DNA from: Pseudomonadota bacterium
GTDB lineage: Bacteria > Desulfobacterota > BSN033 > WVXP01 > G020346125
DNA: 6,588 bases
Direction of reading: 5' to 3'
Assembly: GCA_030672465.1 (NCBI GenBank)
Contig: DAOVGJ010000277.1
Span: 1-6,588 of the forward strand
This document shows, in pieces, positions 1-5,452 of this stretch (its first letter is position 1; each line of letters begins with the position of its first letter). The position numbers were made by a program, and so were the translations under genes. The notes under the pieces were generated by a model that had not been told where the DNA came from, made no database searches, and saw nothing but the letters and a program-made list of their open reading frames with translations.

Positions 1-1
1 G

Positions 2-61
2 CACGTCAACGATCTTGAAAGGGCTGTGGGCATTCAGGTGGCTGAATACCGCCCCGGGTAA
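2..61 (+). CDS. possible 3' end of an unidentified gene (partial at left edge)
   Basis: An open frame enters from the left edge and ends at TAA 59-61, giving 19 residues that end in AEYRPG. The stretch is mixed and charged (Asp, Glu, Arg, with Val, Ile and Leu) and reads like the tail of a soluble protein. I do not recognise the family. A second frame (3-92) is also open across the edge, but its Trp/Arg/Lys-rich translation looks less protein-like. The call rests on composition alone. Nothing recognisable as a terminator follows, although the inverted repeat beginning at 83 lies just downstream and could act as one. Confidence 0.3.
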   Translation, partial: HVNDLERAVGIQVAEYRPG

Positions 62-82
62 ATTATGCAAGAAATTAAGGAG

Positions 83-235
83 GATGGTCTCGTAAAAAGT
101 CATAAATCAGACGGCACAGTAAAAAGCTCCAGATGCAAGGCTTGCGAATCTTGAGGAATGAGGCGTACTTACCAGTACGCCGCAATGACGAAAGATGAAG
201 CGTAACGCAGCAGTTGGACTTTTTACGAAGCCGTC
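83..235. mobile_element. MITE-like short repeat element with 19-bp imperfect terminal inverted repeats
   Basis: The left end (83-101, GATGGTCTCGTAAAAAGTC) and the reverse complement of the right end (217-235, GACGGCTTCGTAAAAAGTC) match at 16 of 19 positions, including an unbroken 12-bp core. The 153-bp interior has no significant ORF. It contains a perfect 8-bp hairpin with a 4-nt loop (162-169 with 174-181). Size, non-coding content and end symmetry fit a miniature inverted-repeat transposable element or a similar dispersed extragenic repeat. I recall similar elements, with GTAAAAAGTC ends and an interior near GAATGAGGCGTACTT, from deltaproteobacterial genomes; that is memory, not a search result. 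No clear target-site duplication is visible. Confidence 0.72.
162..181. repeat. perfect 8-bp hairpin inside the MITE-like element
   Basis: GGCGTACT (162-169) and AGTACGCC (174-181) are exact reverse complements separated by TACC. The hairpin sits near the middle of the 153-bp element and is probably part of its secondary structure. No T-tract follows on either strand, so it is not an intrinsic terminator by itself. Confidence 0.75.
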
Positions 236-384
236 AACAATAACCCAAGCCTACTTATCCAGGTAGTCAATTAACACCAATAAATTGAAACAAGTGCGGA
301 ATTTCGCCGATCACGCAGGTTATAAAGGCTTGAATATGGTCTAATTCTCTTAACCTTTGGACCTAAGAGAGGAATTGGCTCCCT
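236..384. other. non-coding stretch between the repeat element and tRNA-Gly
   Basis: No ORF with a plausible start was found on either strand. Two weak features stand out. A segment around 293-314 (GTGCGGAATTTCGCCGATCA and neighbours) resembles, from memory, the repeated terminal sequences of IS21-family elements. A bulged inverted repeat, AATTCTCTTA (about 345-354) with TAAGAGAGGAATT (about 364-376), lies downstream of tRNA-Gly in its transcription direction. It could help end the tRNA transcript, but it has no T-tract. In many bacteria tRNA-Tyr and tRNA-Gly are followed by tRNA-Thr and a tuf gene; neither is present here. Confidence 0.4.
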
Positions 385-460
385 TGGAGCGGGAAACGGG
401 GCTCGAACCCGCGACCCTCAGCTTGGAAGGCTGATGCTCTGCCAACTGAGCTATTCCCGC
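385..460 (-). tRNA. tRNA-Gly (anticodon UCC)
   Basis: On the minus strand the gene reads 5'-GCGGGAA at 460-454 and pairs with TTCCCGC at 395-389, giving a full 7-bp acceptor stem. The D arm (GCTC/GAGC), the anticodon stem TCAGC/GCTGA around loop CTTCCAA, and a T arm GCGGG-TTCGAGC-CCCGT follow in order. Loop CTTCCAA gives anticodon TCC, reading GGA and GGG glycine codons. The discriminator base is T (388) and CCA is encoded (387-385), for a total of 76 nt. It lies 14 bp downstream of tRNA-Tyr on the same strand and is almost certainly cotranscribed with it. Confidence 0.97.
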
Positions 461-474
461 TAAATGTTACCCCA

Positions 475-559
475 TGGTGGAGAGGGGAGGATTCGAACCT
501 CCGAAGGCTACGCCAACAGATTTACAGTCTGCCCCCTTTGGCCACTCGGGAACCTCTCC
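475..559 (-). tRNA. tRNA-Tyr (anticodon GUA)
   Basis: On the minus strand the gene starts GGAGAGG (559-553) and pairs with CCTCTCC (485-479). The discriminator is A and CCA is encoded (477-475). The anticodon stem CAGA/TCTG surrounds loop CTGTAAA, giving anticodon GTA (Tyr, codons UAU/UAC). A long variable arm lies between the anticodon and T arms, as expected of bacterial class II tRNA-Tyr, and the T arm carries GGAGG-TTCGAAT-CCTCC. Total length is 85 nt. It is the first gene of a two-tRNA unit, with promoter-like sequences upstream at 582-610 and 717-746. Confidence 0.97.
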
Positions 560-581
560 TACTGAATCAAGGCAATTTATA

Positions 582-610
582 ATAATAAGAAATATTGAAA
601 TAAAAATCAA
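582..610 (-). promoter_or_regulatory. proximal sigma70-type promoter for the tRNA-Tyr/tRNA-Gly unit
   Basis: On the minus strand a -35-like TTGATT (610-605) is followed by a 17-nt spacer and a -10-like TATTAT (587-582). Transcription would start near 575, about 15 nt before the 5' end of tRNA-Tyr, which is a typical short tRNA leader. Each hexamer matches consensus at four or five of six positions. The surrounding DNA is AT-rich, which raises the chance of accidental matches, but spacing and position both support the call. Confidence 0.5.
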
Positions 611-613
611 ATG

Positions 614-633
614 CTATTTTTTCGAAAAAATAG
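614..633. repeat. perfect 20-bp palindrome upstream of the tRNA promoter
   Basis: CTATTTTTTC (614-623) is followed directly by its exact reverse complement GAAAAAATAG (624-633), with TTCGAA at the centre. It lies 3 bp beyond the -35 box of the proximal tRNA promoter and downstream of the distal one. It could be an operator or an A/T-rich UP-type element, or form a hairpin with a TCGA loop in a transcript from the distal promoter. Function is inference; the symmetry is directly visible. Confidence 0.6.
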
Positions 634-716
634 GAATTTAGCCCTCTTACATCAAATAATCGGATTTTTTTAAAAATTTTCTTAATAATTAGCCAATTTA
701 CTCTATTTATCTAATA

Positions 717-746
717 TTTATATCATATATTCATCTCCCCTGTCAA
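717..746 (-). promoter_or_regulatory. distal sigma70-type promoter directed toward the tRNAs
   Basis: On the minus strand a consensus -35 TTGACA (746-741) is followed by an 18-nt spacer and TATAAA (722-717), five of six matches to the -10 consensus. The predicted start is near 710 and transcription runs toward tRNA-Tyr, giving a leader of about 150 nt that would include the 614-633 palindrome. No other gene lies between it and the tRNAs, so a second, stronger tRNA promoter is the simplest reading. By sequence it is the better of the two promoters, but its distance from the tRNA is unusual. Confidence 0.55.
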
Positions 747-923
747 GATTCCCCCTGAGATCTCTGAAAAATTGGGGAAACGAGCTCTGAGCACAAAATC
801 ATTCAGTGTTGCAGTCATACAGTTCTGCGGTGCGGATTCTAATTTAACTACTTTAACTATGCCTGCGGTGACTGAGGTCAAGAATCGTCGAAAAAATATT
901 TTGAGCAGCGAAGGGCGATTTTT

Positions 924-1106
924 TCAGAAATCTCCCCCTTTTTTATCTCCATCCAAATCCTCGAAGGGGATGCCATTCATTTCAAGAAATTCCCTTCGGG
1001 CCTCGGACTTTGCCCAACACCGTTGATCCCGCTGGTGTTCACTATATGGGCGAAGAGATAAACGCATTCTCCAGAAATCCAGGGAACTTCCCGTTAGCTC
1101 GCTCAT
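924..1106 (-). CDS. small 60-residue ORF, possible remnant of a thioredoxin-fold protein
   Basis: An ATG at 1106-1104 is preceded by AAGG about 5 nt upstream, and the frame runs 60 codons to TGA at 926-924. The segment RCWAKSEARREFLEMNGIPF, continuing EDLD (residues about 29-52), reads like the first helix and second strand of a glutaredoxin or ArsC-like thioredoxin fold: Cys, then an Ala/Arg-rich helix, Phe-Leu, Asn-Gly-Ile-Pro-Phe, acidic strand. The usual first strand with Cys-Pro-x-Cys and the later cis-Pro and Gly-Gly segments are absent, and the protein stops early. It may be a truncated or frameshifted gene, a genuine small protein, or chance. The similarity was judged by eye. Confidence 0.3.
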   Translation of the reverse strand: MSELTGSSLDFWRMRLSLRPYSEHQRDQRCWAKSEARREFLEMNGIPFEDLDGDKKGGDF

Positions 1107-1262
1107 TATCCTTGAATTGAATAATAAAATATGTTAATTATTTTTCAGATTTACGCATTATTTATTAAAGATTAATCGATAATTTTAATCCGCTTAACCT
1201 CTATCCACCACAAAGTGGCAAAACCCTAATGAGTTTCCATATCAGGCTATATCCGAGAATGA

Positions 1263-1985
1263 ATGGATTTGGCTAAGATGATACAATTTTACCATGTAAG
1301 TAAGATTTATTCCAACAATATCCATGCGTTAAACGACATTACCCTTCGGGTGAATAAAGGTGAATTCGTCTTCTTAACTGGATCCAGCGGAGCCGGCAAG
1401 ACGACCCTTCTCAAGCTAATATACTGCGAAGAACGTCCTACTCGGGGGGAAATTTTGGTAAACGGAATCAATATATCGAGGATCAAGCCCTCCCGAATCC
1501 CCTATCTCCGACGGAATATCGGTATTGTCTTTCAGGATTTTAAGCTTCTGAAGGATTTAACCGTATTTCAAAATGTGGCCTTCGCCTTGGAGGTCACGGG
1601 GATGAGGGGGAGAGAACTGAAGAGGAGGACCTGGAAAACCTTGCGAATGGTTGGATTGCTGGATAAGATGGATGAAATGCCGTTAAAGCTCTCGGGGGGG
1701 GAGCAACAGCGGGTGACCATCGCTCGAGCCCTTGTCAATAATCCCTCCATTCTCTTGGCTGATGAACCAACCGGAAACCTTGATCCCGATGTCACCCTCG
1801 ATATCATCAACCTCATGAATAATTTCAATGCATGGGGTATGACCATCGTTATCGCCACTCACAACACTGACTTAGTCAGGAAGTACAGTAAAAGGGTTAT
1901 AAAGCTAGACAAGGGCAGAACCATAGACCAGATGCATCCAGAGAGGGCAACGCTCATACCCGAATCCAAAGCCTCCTTTTTGTAA
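1263..1985 (+). CDS. ftsE: cell division ATP-binding protein FtsE
   Basis: FtsE is the cytoplasmic ATPase of the FtsEX complex, which sits at the division site and powers activation of septal peptidoglycan hydrolysis. The 240-residue sequence has all the ABC ATPase motifs in order: Walker A GSSGAGKT (40-47), Q-loop Gln91 in IVFQDFKLL, signature LSGGEQQR (143-150), Walker B ILLADEP (163-169), D-loop GNLD (171-174) and switch His200. The text around the Q-loop and the short C-terminus are typical of FtsE rather than LolD/MacB-type ATPases, and ftsX follows 6 bp downstream. The start is uncertain: family members usually begin MIxF-x-HVSK, which points to ATG 1278 (235 residues), while ATG 1263 adds five residues. 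Neither has a strong ribosome binding site. An 8-G run (1694-1701) lies in the signature motif. Confidence 0.95.
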   Translation: MDLAKMIQFYHVSKIYSNNIHALNDITLRVNKGEFVFLTGSSGAGKTTLLKLIYCEERPTRGEILVNGINISRIKPSRIPYLRRNIGIVFQDFKLLKDLTVFQNVAFALEVTGMRGRELKRRTWKTLRMVGLLDKMDEMPLKLSGGEQQRVTIARALVNNPSILLADEPTGNLDPDVTLDIINLMNNFNAWGMTIVIATHNTDLVRKYSKRVIKLDKGRTIDQMHPERATLIPESKASFL

Positions 1986-1991
1986 GGGCCA

Positions 1992-2873
1992 ATGTTTTTT
2001 CTTGAAAAAGCCTATCGAGACATAAGAAGAAATATCTTGGTAAATGGAGTATCCATCAGCATTATTGTCTTCTCCCTCCTCATTTTTTCCATTTTTCTGC
2101 TGGTCTTATTAAACCTGAATAAACTCCTGGCTCACTGGGAGGGGAAAATCCAAGTAATTTGCTATGTAAAGGATGGCCTATCACCCCATGAGGTAGAGAA
2201 TTTGGAGAAACGTATTCTTGACGTGAGAGGAGTGAAGTCAATCAAATACGTTTCCAAATCCGATGCTACGTTACTCTTCGAACGGCTCTTTGGCAACCAA
2301 AAGGGGATCCTTGAGGGTTTGGATTTGAGTATCTTACCCGCCTCCTTTGAAATTCAACTTGAGCAAGAATTCTATCACGGTCAGGGGCTGAGCCAATTCG
2401 CGAAAAAACTGAGCCAGCTCAAGGGAATTTCGGACATCCAATATGGGCGAGAATGGATCACCAGGCTTTCCACCATTGTGTATCTCCTGAGATGGGGACA
2501 ATGGATCCTGGGAGGAATTCTATTCCTCGCCATATCTTTTATCGTATCCAATACGATCAAACTGAGTATCTATTCCCGAAAGGAAGAGATCGAAATTATG
2601 AGATTGGTCGGGGCAACGAATGGACATATCAAGATCCCCTTTTTAATCGAGGGATCCCTTCAAGGAGTTTTGGGAGCCACCCTTGCGCTGGGATTGCTGT
2701 TTCTCCTTTTTCAATCGTTCCTCTTTAAGTCGGGACCTTCTATCAAGGCCTATTGGGGTCCGATCACACTCTCCTTTTTGTCGTGGAGCTCCATTGGAGG
2801 AGTAATCTCGGTGGGCATTTCCCTAGGAGTTCTGGGGAGCTACCTGTCGTTGGCGAGGTTTCTAAAAGCATAA
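1992..2873 (+). CDS. ftsX: cell division permease-like protein FtsX
   Basis: FtsX is the inner-membrane partner of FtsE. It does not transport a substrate; it carries the ATP-driven conformational change to a periplasmic hydrolase activator. The 293 residues show the family layout: a short basic cytoplasmic N-terminus, TM1 (about 20-42), a large periplasmic loop (about 43-168) expected to bind the activator's coiled coil, TM2 (about 169-190), then TM3 (about 217-243) and TM4 (about 266-288). The conserved cytoplasmic motif RKEEIEIMRLVGA (196-208) and the following IEGSLQGVLGA are diagnostic. Length is normal for the family. The ATG follows the ftsE stop by 6 bp, and AAGGG (1984-1988) overlapping that stop serves as ribosome binding site. 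Confidence 0.95.
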   Translation: MFFLEKAYRDIRRNILVNGVSISIIVFSLLIFSIFLLVLLNLNKLLAHWEGKIQVICYVKDGLSPHEVENLEKRILDVRGVKSIKYVSKSDATLLFERLFGNQKGILEGLDLSILPASFEIQLEQEFYHGQGLSQFAKKLSQLKGISDIQYGREWITRLSTIVYLLRWGQWILGGILFLAISFIVSNTIKLSIYSRKEEIEIMRLVGATNGHIKIPFLIEGSLQGVLGATLALGLLFLLFQSFLFKSGPSIKAYWGPITLSFLSWSSIGGVISVGISLGVLGSYLSLARFLKA

Positions 2874-4082
2874 ATGATTCACGTAAGAAAAATCCTCTGC
2901 AGCCTTTTCTTTTTCAATTTCATATTCATAGGAACCAATTTTGCCGTTGATGATATCGACATTAACGAAGTACAAGTTAAAAAGGAGAAAAACCGGCTTC
3001 AAGAGATCCGAGAAGAACTCAAGCACAAGAAAGCCGGCGAAAAAGCGGTCTTAAAAAAAGAAGAATCCATCCTCGGCACACTCAGCCGGATGGAGAGGGA
3101 TCTCCTTCAAAGGGAGAAGGAGTTGAAGAGGTTGGATTCAAAATATAAACGAATTAGGAAAAATATAACTTCGGTACAAGAAAAGCTGAACCGAATCCAA
3201 CACAAAATAGACCAAAATCAAACCCGTCTCCATTCCCGAATTGTTGCCATATATAAAACGGGAAGAATCGGTTATCTCCCCTGTCTCCTTTCCTCCGACT
3301 CTTATAACGATTTTATGAGAATGACGAAGTTCCTGAGGATGGTGATCGATTACGATGCGAATTTATTGAGGAATTACCAAGGCCAATGGCTCGAAAAGAG
3401 GCAATATCAGGAAAAATTGGAGAATGATATCAAAGAGCTCAAACGGACCAGGGCGGACCAGGAACGAAAAAGATTGGAGATCATCCACGCAAAAAGGGGG
3501 AAACGGGCCTTTCTCAACGTGGTAAGGAGGCAGAAGGAAGAGTATAAAAAATGGATTCGAGAATTGGAAGATAGGGCAAAAGAGCTCCAGCTTTTGATTG
3601 ATAAGCTGGAAAAGGAGATGAGAGATAAAGGGGTCTATGATTTAAACTTCAAGGGTCATAAGGGAAACCTTTCGTTGCCCGTGCTGGGAAACATTATCCC
3701 GGAGAAGCGTGGCCGTGGAATTATCATAGAGGCACCTAAAGACTCACCGGTACGGGCTGTCTTTTCGGGAAGGGTAATCTATTCGGGCTGGTTTGAGGGG
3801 TACGGCAATATTATCATCCTCGACCACGGAGGTAAATATTATACGGTCTTCGGCCACGCCTCGAAGGTATTAAAGAGGGTAAATGAACGGGTCACACAAG
3901 GAGAGGTCATCGCCCTCGTTGGCGATACGGGCTCCATAAGGGGCCCCTGTCTCTATTTCGAAATTAGGTATAGGGGGAAGCCGGAAGATCCGTTAGAATG
4001 GCTTTCTATACCTAAAGGTTCAGATGGTCCTTCCAAAGCAAAGAAGGGCTCGGCCGCGTCGGGGGGAGGGGGACAGATTTAG
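2874..4082 (+). CDS. envC: EnvC-like periplasmic murein hydrolase activator (coiled coil plus degenerate LytM domain)
   Basis: This is the likely periplasmic effector of FtsEX. In E. coli, EnvC binds the FtsX loop through its coiled coil and activates the amidases AmiA and AmiB through its LytM domain. The 402 residues comprise a signal peptide (about 1-24), a long Lys/Glu-rich coiled coil (about 30-125 and 165-255) around a helical linker, and a C-terminal LytM/M23 domain (about 278-377). Zinc ligands are missing: the HxGxD motif reads GRGII (His to Gly280, Asp to Ile284) and HxH reads CLY (Cys359, Tyr361) in PCLYFEIR, much like the E. coli SLYFEIR. His328 (FGHAS) remains. It is therefore predicted to activate rather than cut. 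A low-complexity tail (380-402, GGGG near the end) is odd. The ATG directly abuts the ftsX stop without a good ribosome binding site, suggesting translational coupling. Confidence 0.9.
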   Translation: MIHVRKILCSLFFFNFIFIGTNFAVDDIDINEVQVKKEKNRLQEIREELKHKKAGEKAVLKKEESILGTLSRMERDLLQREKELKRLDSKYKRIRKNITSVQEKLNRIQHKIDQNQTRLHSRIVAIYKTGRIGYLPCLLSSDSYNDFMRMTKFLRMVIDYDANLLRNYQGQWLEKRQYQEKLENDIKELKRTRADQERKRLEIIHAKRGKRAFLNVVRRQKEEYKKWIRELEDRAKELQLLIDKLEKEMRDKGVYDLNFKGHKGNLSLPVLGNIIPEKRGRGIIIEAPKDSPVRAVFSGRVIYSGWFEGYGNIIILDHGGKYYTVFGHASKVLKRVNERVTQGEVIALVGDTGSIRGPCLYFEIRYRGKPEDPLEWLSIPKGSDGPSKAKKGSAASGGGGQI

Positions 4083-4120
4083 GAGGGGAAGGGCCCCGTT
4101 CTCCACCATTAGTTAGAGCA

Positions 4121-4126
4121 AGGAGG
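4121..4126 (+). promoter_or_regulatory. strong ribosome binding site of the S41 protease gene
   Basis: AGGAGG at 4121-4126 lies 5 nt before ATG 4132. It is the best Shine-Dalgarno sequence in the operon and fixes the start of the protease gene. The 49-bp gap after the envC-like gene contains no terminator-like hairpin with a T-tract, so cotranscription is expected while translation starts independently. Confidence 0.85.
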
Positions 4127-4131
4127 AAAAC

Positions 4132-5442
4132 ATGTTAAAGAGAGTTAGCCGTTGCAACCCAAAACTACTAGTTCTTATCTTAATCATCTTGTTTTTGGGA
4201 GTCCTTGTCGGGATGGGGAAGAACCGGAAGGTCTCCGCGGTTACCGACGATGTCTATGAGGATCTCCGGGTTTTCACCGACGTCCTCAACCATTTGCAGA
4301 AGGATTACGTGGAGGAAACCGAAAATCGAAACCTGATTTACGGAGCCATTAAGGGGATGTTGGATACCTTAGATCCCCATTCATCCTTCATGCCCCCCGA
4401 GGTCTACAGGGAAATGCAGATGGAGACCAAGGGAAAATTCGAAGGACTGGGCATCGTCATTGAGAAGAGGAAAGGGCTCTTAACGGTCGTCTCCCCCATA
4501 GAGGATACCCCGGCCTTTAAGGCGGGTGTCAAATCGGGGGATCATATCATAAAGATCGATGGGCATCCCACTGAGGACATGACGTTGCATGAAGCCGCCA
4601 TGAAGATGCGGGGGACCAAGGGGACCAAAGTCACCATAACCATCACCAGGGAAGGATTGATCAAGCCCAAGGACATCACCATTGTTCGGGGTATAATCCC
4701 CTTAATAAGCGTCAAACATGACGTATTGGAGAAGGGAATCGGTTATGTCCGAATCTCACAGTTCAACGAACAGACGGCCTCGGACTTCGGGAAGGGCCTC
4801 GAAAAACTAGAGGATCTCAATAAGGCTCCCCTGAAGGGCTTGATCATTGATCTTCGAAACAACCCCGGGGGACTTTTGGACCAAGCCGTAAAGGTGGCTG
4901 ATAAATTTATCAGGCGAGGTGTTATCGTCTCCATAGAGGGGCGAACCAAGGAACCGTTGAAATTCGAGGCTCACAGAGAAGGAACCGTAGAGAATTACGC
5001 GTTAATTGTCTTGGTCAACAGCGGCAGCGCCAGTGGGTCGGAGATCCTGGCAGGTGCGTTACAAGACCATGGAAGGGCATTGATCTTGGGGACTCAAACC
5101 TTCGGCAAGGGGTCTGTTCAAACCATTTTCCCACTGAAAGATGGGGCGGGATTGAAATTAACCACGGCTAGATACTATACCCCCAAGGGAAGGTCTATTC
5201 AGGCAATGGGTATCACCCCAAATATCATCGTCCCCTATTCGCGGGTTTCCGATGATCGAGAATCGAAGGAGCAACCCCCACATCCCCTGGAAAAGGATTT
5301 AGAGCACCATTTAAAGAGGGTAGAAGAGGAAAAAGGGGAAAAAGAGCCAAAGGAGGAGAGGGTCCTCGATCCCCAGCTGGAACGGGCCGTGCAAATCATG
5401 AAGAGTTGGGAGATTTTTCAGGGGCTTTCCCTTAAGAAATGA
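4132..5442 (+). CDS. ctpA: carboxy-terminal processing protease, S41A family (CtpA type)
   Basis: This is a periplasmic serine protease of the Tsp/Prc/Ctp family, which recognises C-terminal ends of proteins through a PDZ domain and cuts with a Ser/Lys dyad. The 436 residues begin with a basic, hydrophobic signal sequence (about 1-36, possible cleavage after KVSA), then a helical N-terminal part with DPHSSFMPPE (81-90), PDZ domain (about 100-183, core GLGIVIE and GDHIIKIDG), and the S41 core (about 200-368). The catalytic serine is Ser301 in SASGSEI and the lysine is Lys326 in TFGKGSVQ, 25 residues apart as in E. coli Tsp. Residues 376-412 form a charged tail, followed by a short helix. Family members such as E. 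coli Prc and Pseudomonas CtpA degrade peptidoglycan hydrolases; a similar role beside ftsEX-envC is plausible but inferred. Confidence 0.95.
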   Translation: MLKRVSRCNPKLLVLILIILFLGVLVGMGKNRKVSAVTDDVYEDLRVFTDVLNHLQKDYVEETENRNLIYGAIKGMLDTLDPHSSFMPPEVYREMQMETKGKFEGLGIVIEKRKGLLTVVSPIEDTPAFKAGVKSGDHIIKIDGHPTEDMTLHEAAMKMRGTKGTKVTITITREGLIKPKDITIVRGIIPLISVKHDVLEKGIGYVRISQFNEQTASDFGKGLEKLEDLNKAPLKGLIIDLRNNPGGLLDQAVKVADKFIRRGVIVSIEGRTKEPLKFEAHREGTVENYALIVLVNSGSASGSEILAGALQDHGRALILGTQTFGKGSVQTIFPLKDGAGLKLTTARYYTPKGRSIQAMGITPNIIVPYSRVSDDRESKEQPPHPLEKDLEHHLKRVEEEKGEKEPKEERVLDPQLERAVQIMKSWEIFQGLSLKK

Positions 5443-5444
5443 GG
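5441..5444 (+). promoter_or_regulatory. ribosome binding site overlapping the protease stop codon
   Basis: GAGG at 5441-5444 overlaps the TGA stop (5440-5442) and lies 8 nt before ATG 5453. This arrangement supports ATG 5453 as the start of the deacetylase gene and suggests translational coupling to the protease. Confidence 0.6.
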
Positions 5445-5452
5445 AAACCCTA

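Larger units (their letters stand above)
560..1262. other. largely non-coding intergenic region between the tRNAs and ftsE
   Basis: About 700 bp separate tRNA-Tyr from ftsE. The part from 560 to 760 is very AT-rich and holds the two tRNA promoters and the palindrome. The part from 760 to 1106 has mixed composition and no convincing gene apart from the short minus-strand ORF listed separately; it may be decayed coding DNA. The part from 1107 to 1262 is AT-rich and must contain the promoter and leader of the ftsE operon unless transcription comes from further left. The best -10-like word there is GATAAT (1178-1183), but no good -35 lies at the right distance. Confidence 0.6.

Noticed and set aside
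75..96. AAGGAGG followed by ATG GTC TCG TAA near 77-95
   Set aside because: The Shine-Dalgarno-like word directly touches the ATG, leaving no spacer, and the frame has only three codons. It is not a gene start; the ATG belongs to the end of the repeat element.
890..925. Inverted repeat GAAAAAAT (890-897) with ATTTTTTC (918-925) as a possible terminator
   Set aside because: The stem is almost entirely A/T with a 20-nt loop and no GC-rich core, so it does not look like an intrinsic terminator in either direction.
772..1026. 84-codon + strand ORF starting at TTG
   Set aside because: It has no ribosome binding site, its composition is Ser/Lys/Phe-rich without family features, and it overlaps the better-supported minus-strand ORF. 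It is probably chance or the reverse of decayed sequence.
1568..1858. 96-codon minus-strand ORF inside ftsE
   Set aside because: It lies fully opposite conserved ABC ATPase motifs and has no features of its own; it is an antisense shadow.
2453..2950. Short + strand ORFs in the alternative frame over ftsX and the start of the envC-like gene
   Set aside because: They are fully overlapped by ftsX and the envC-like gene, which have clear family motifs and junctions. The alternative translations are not protein-like.
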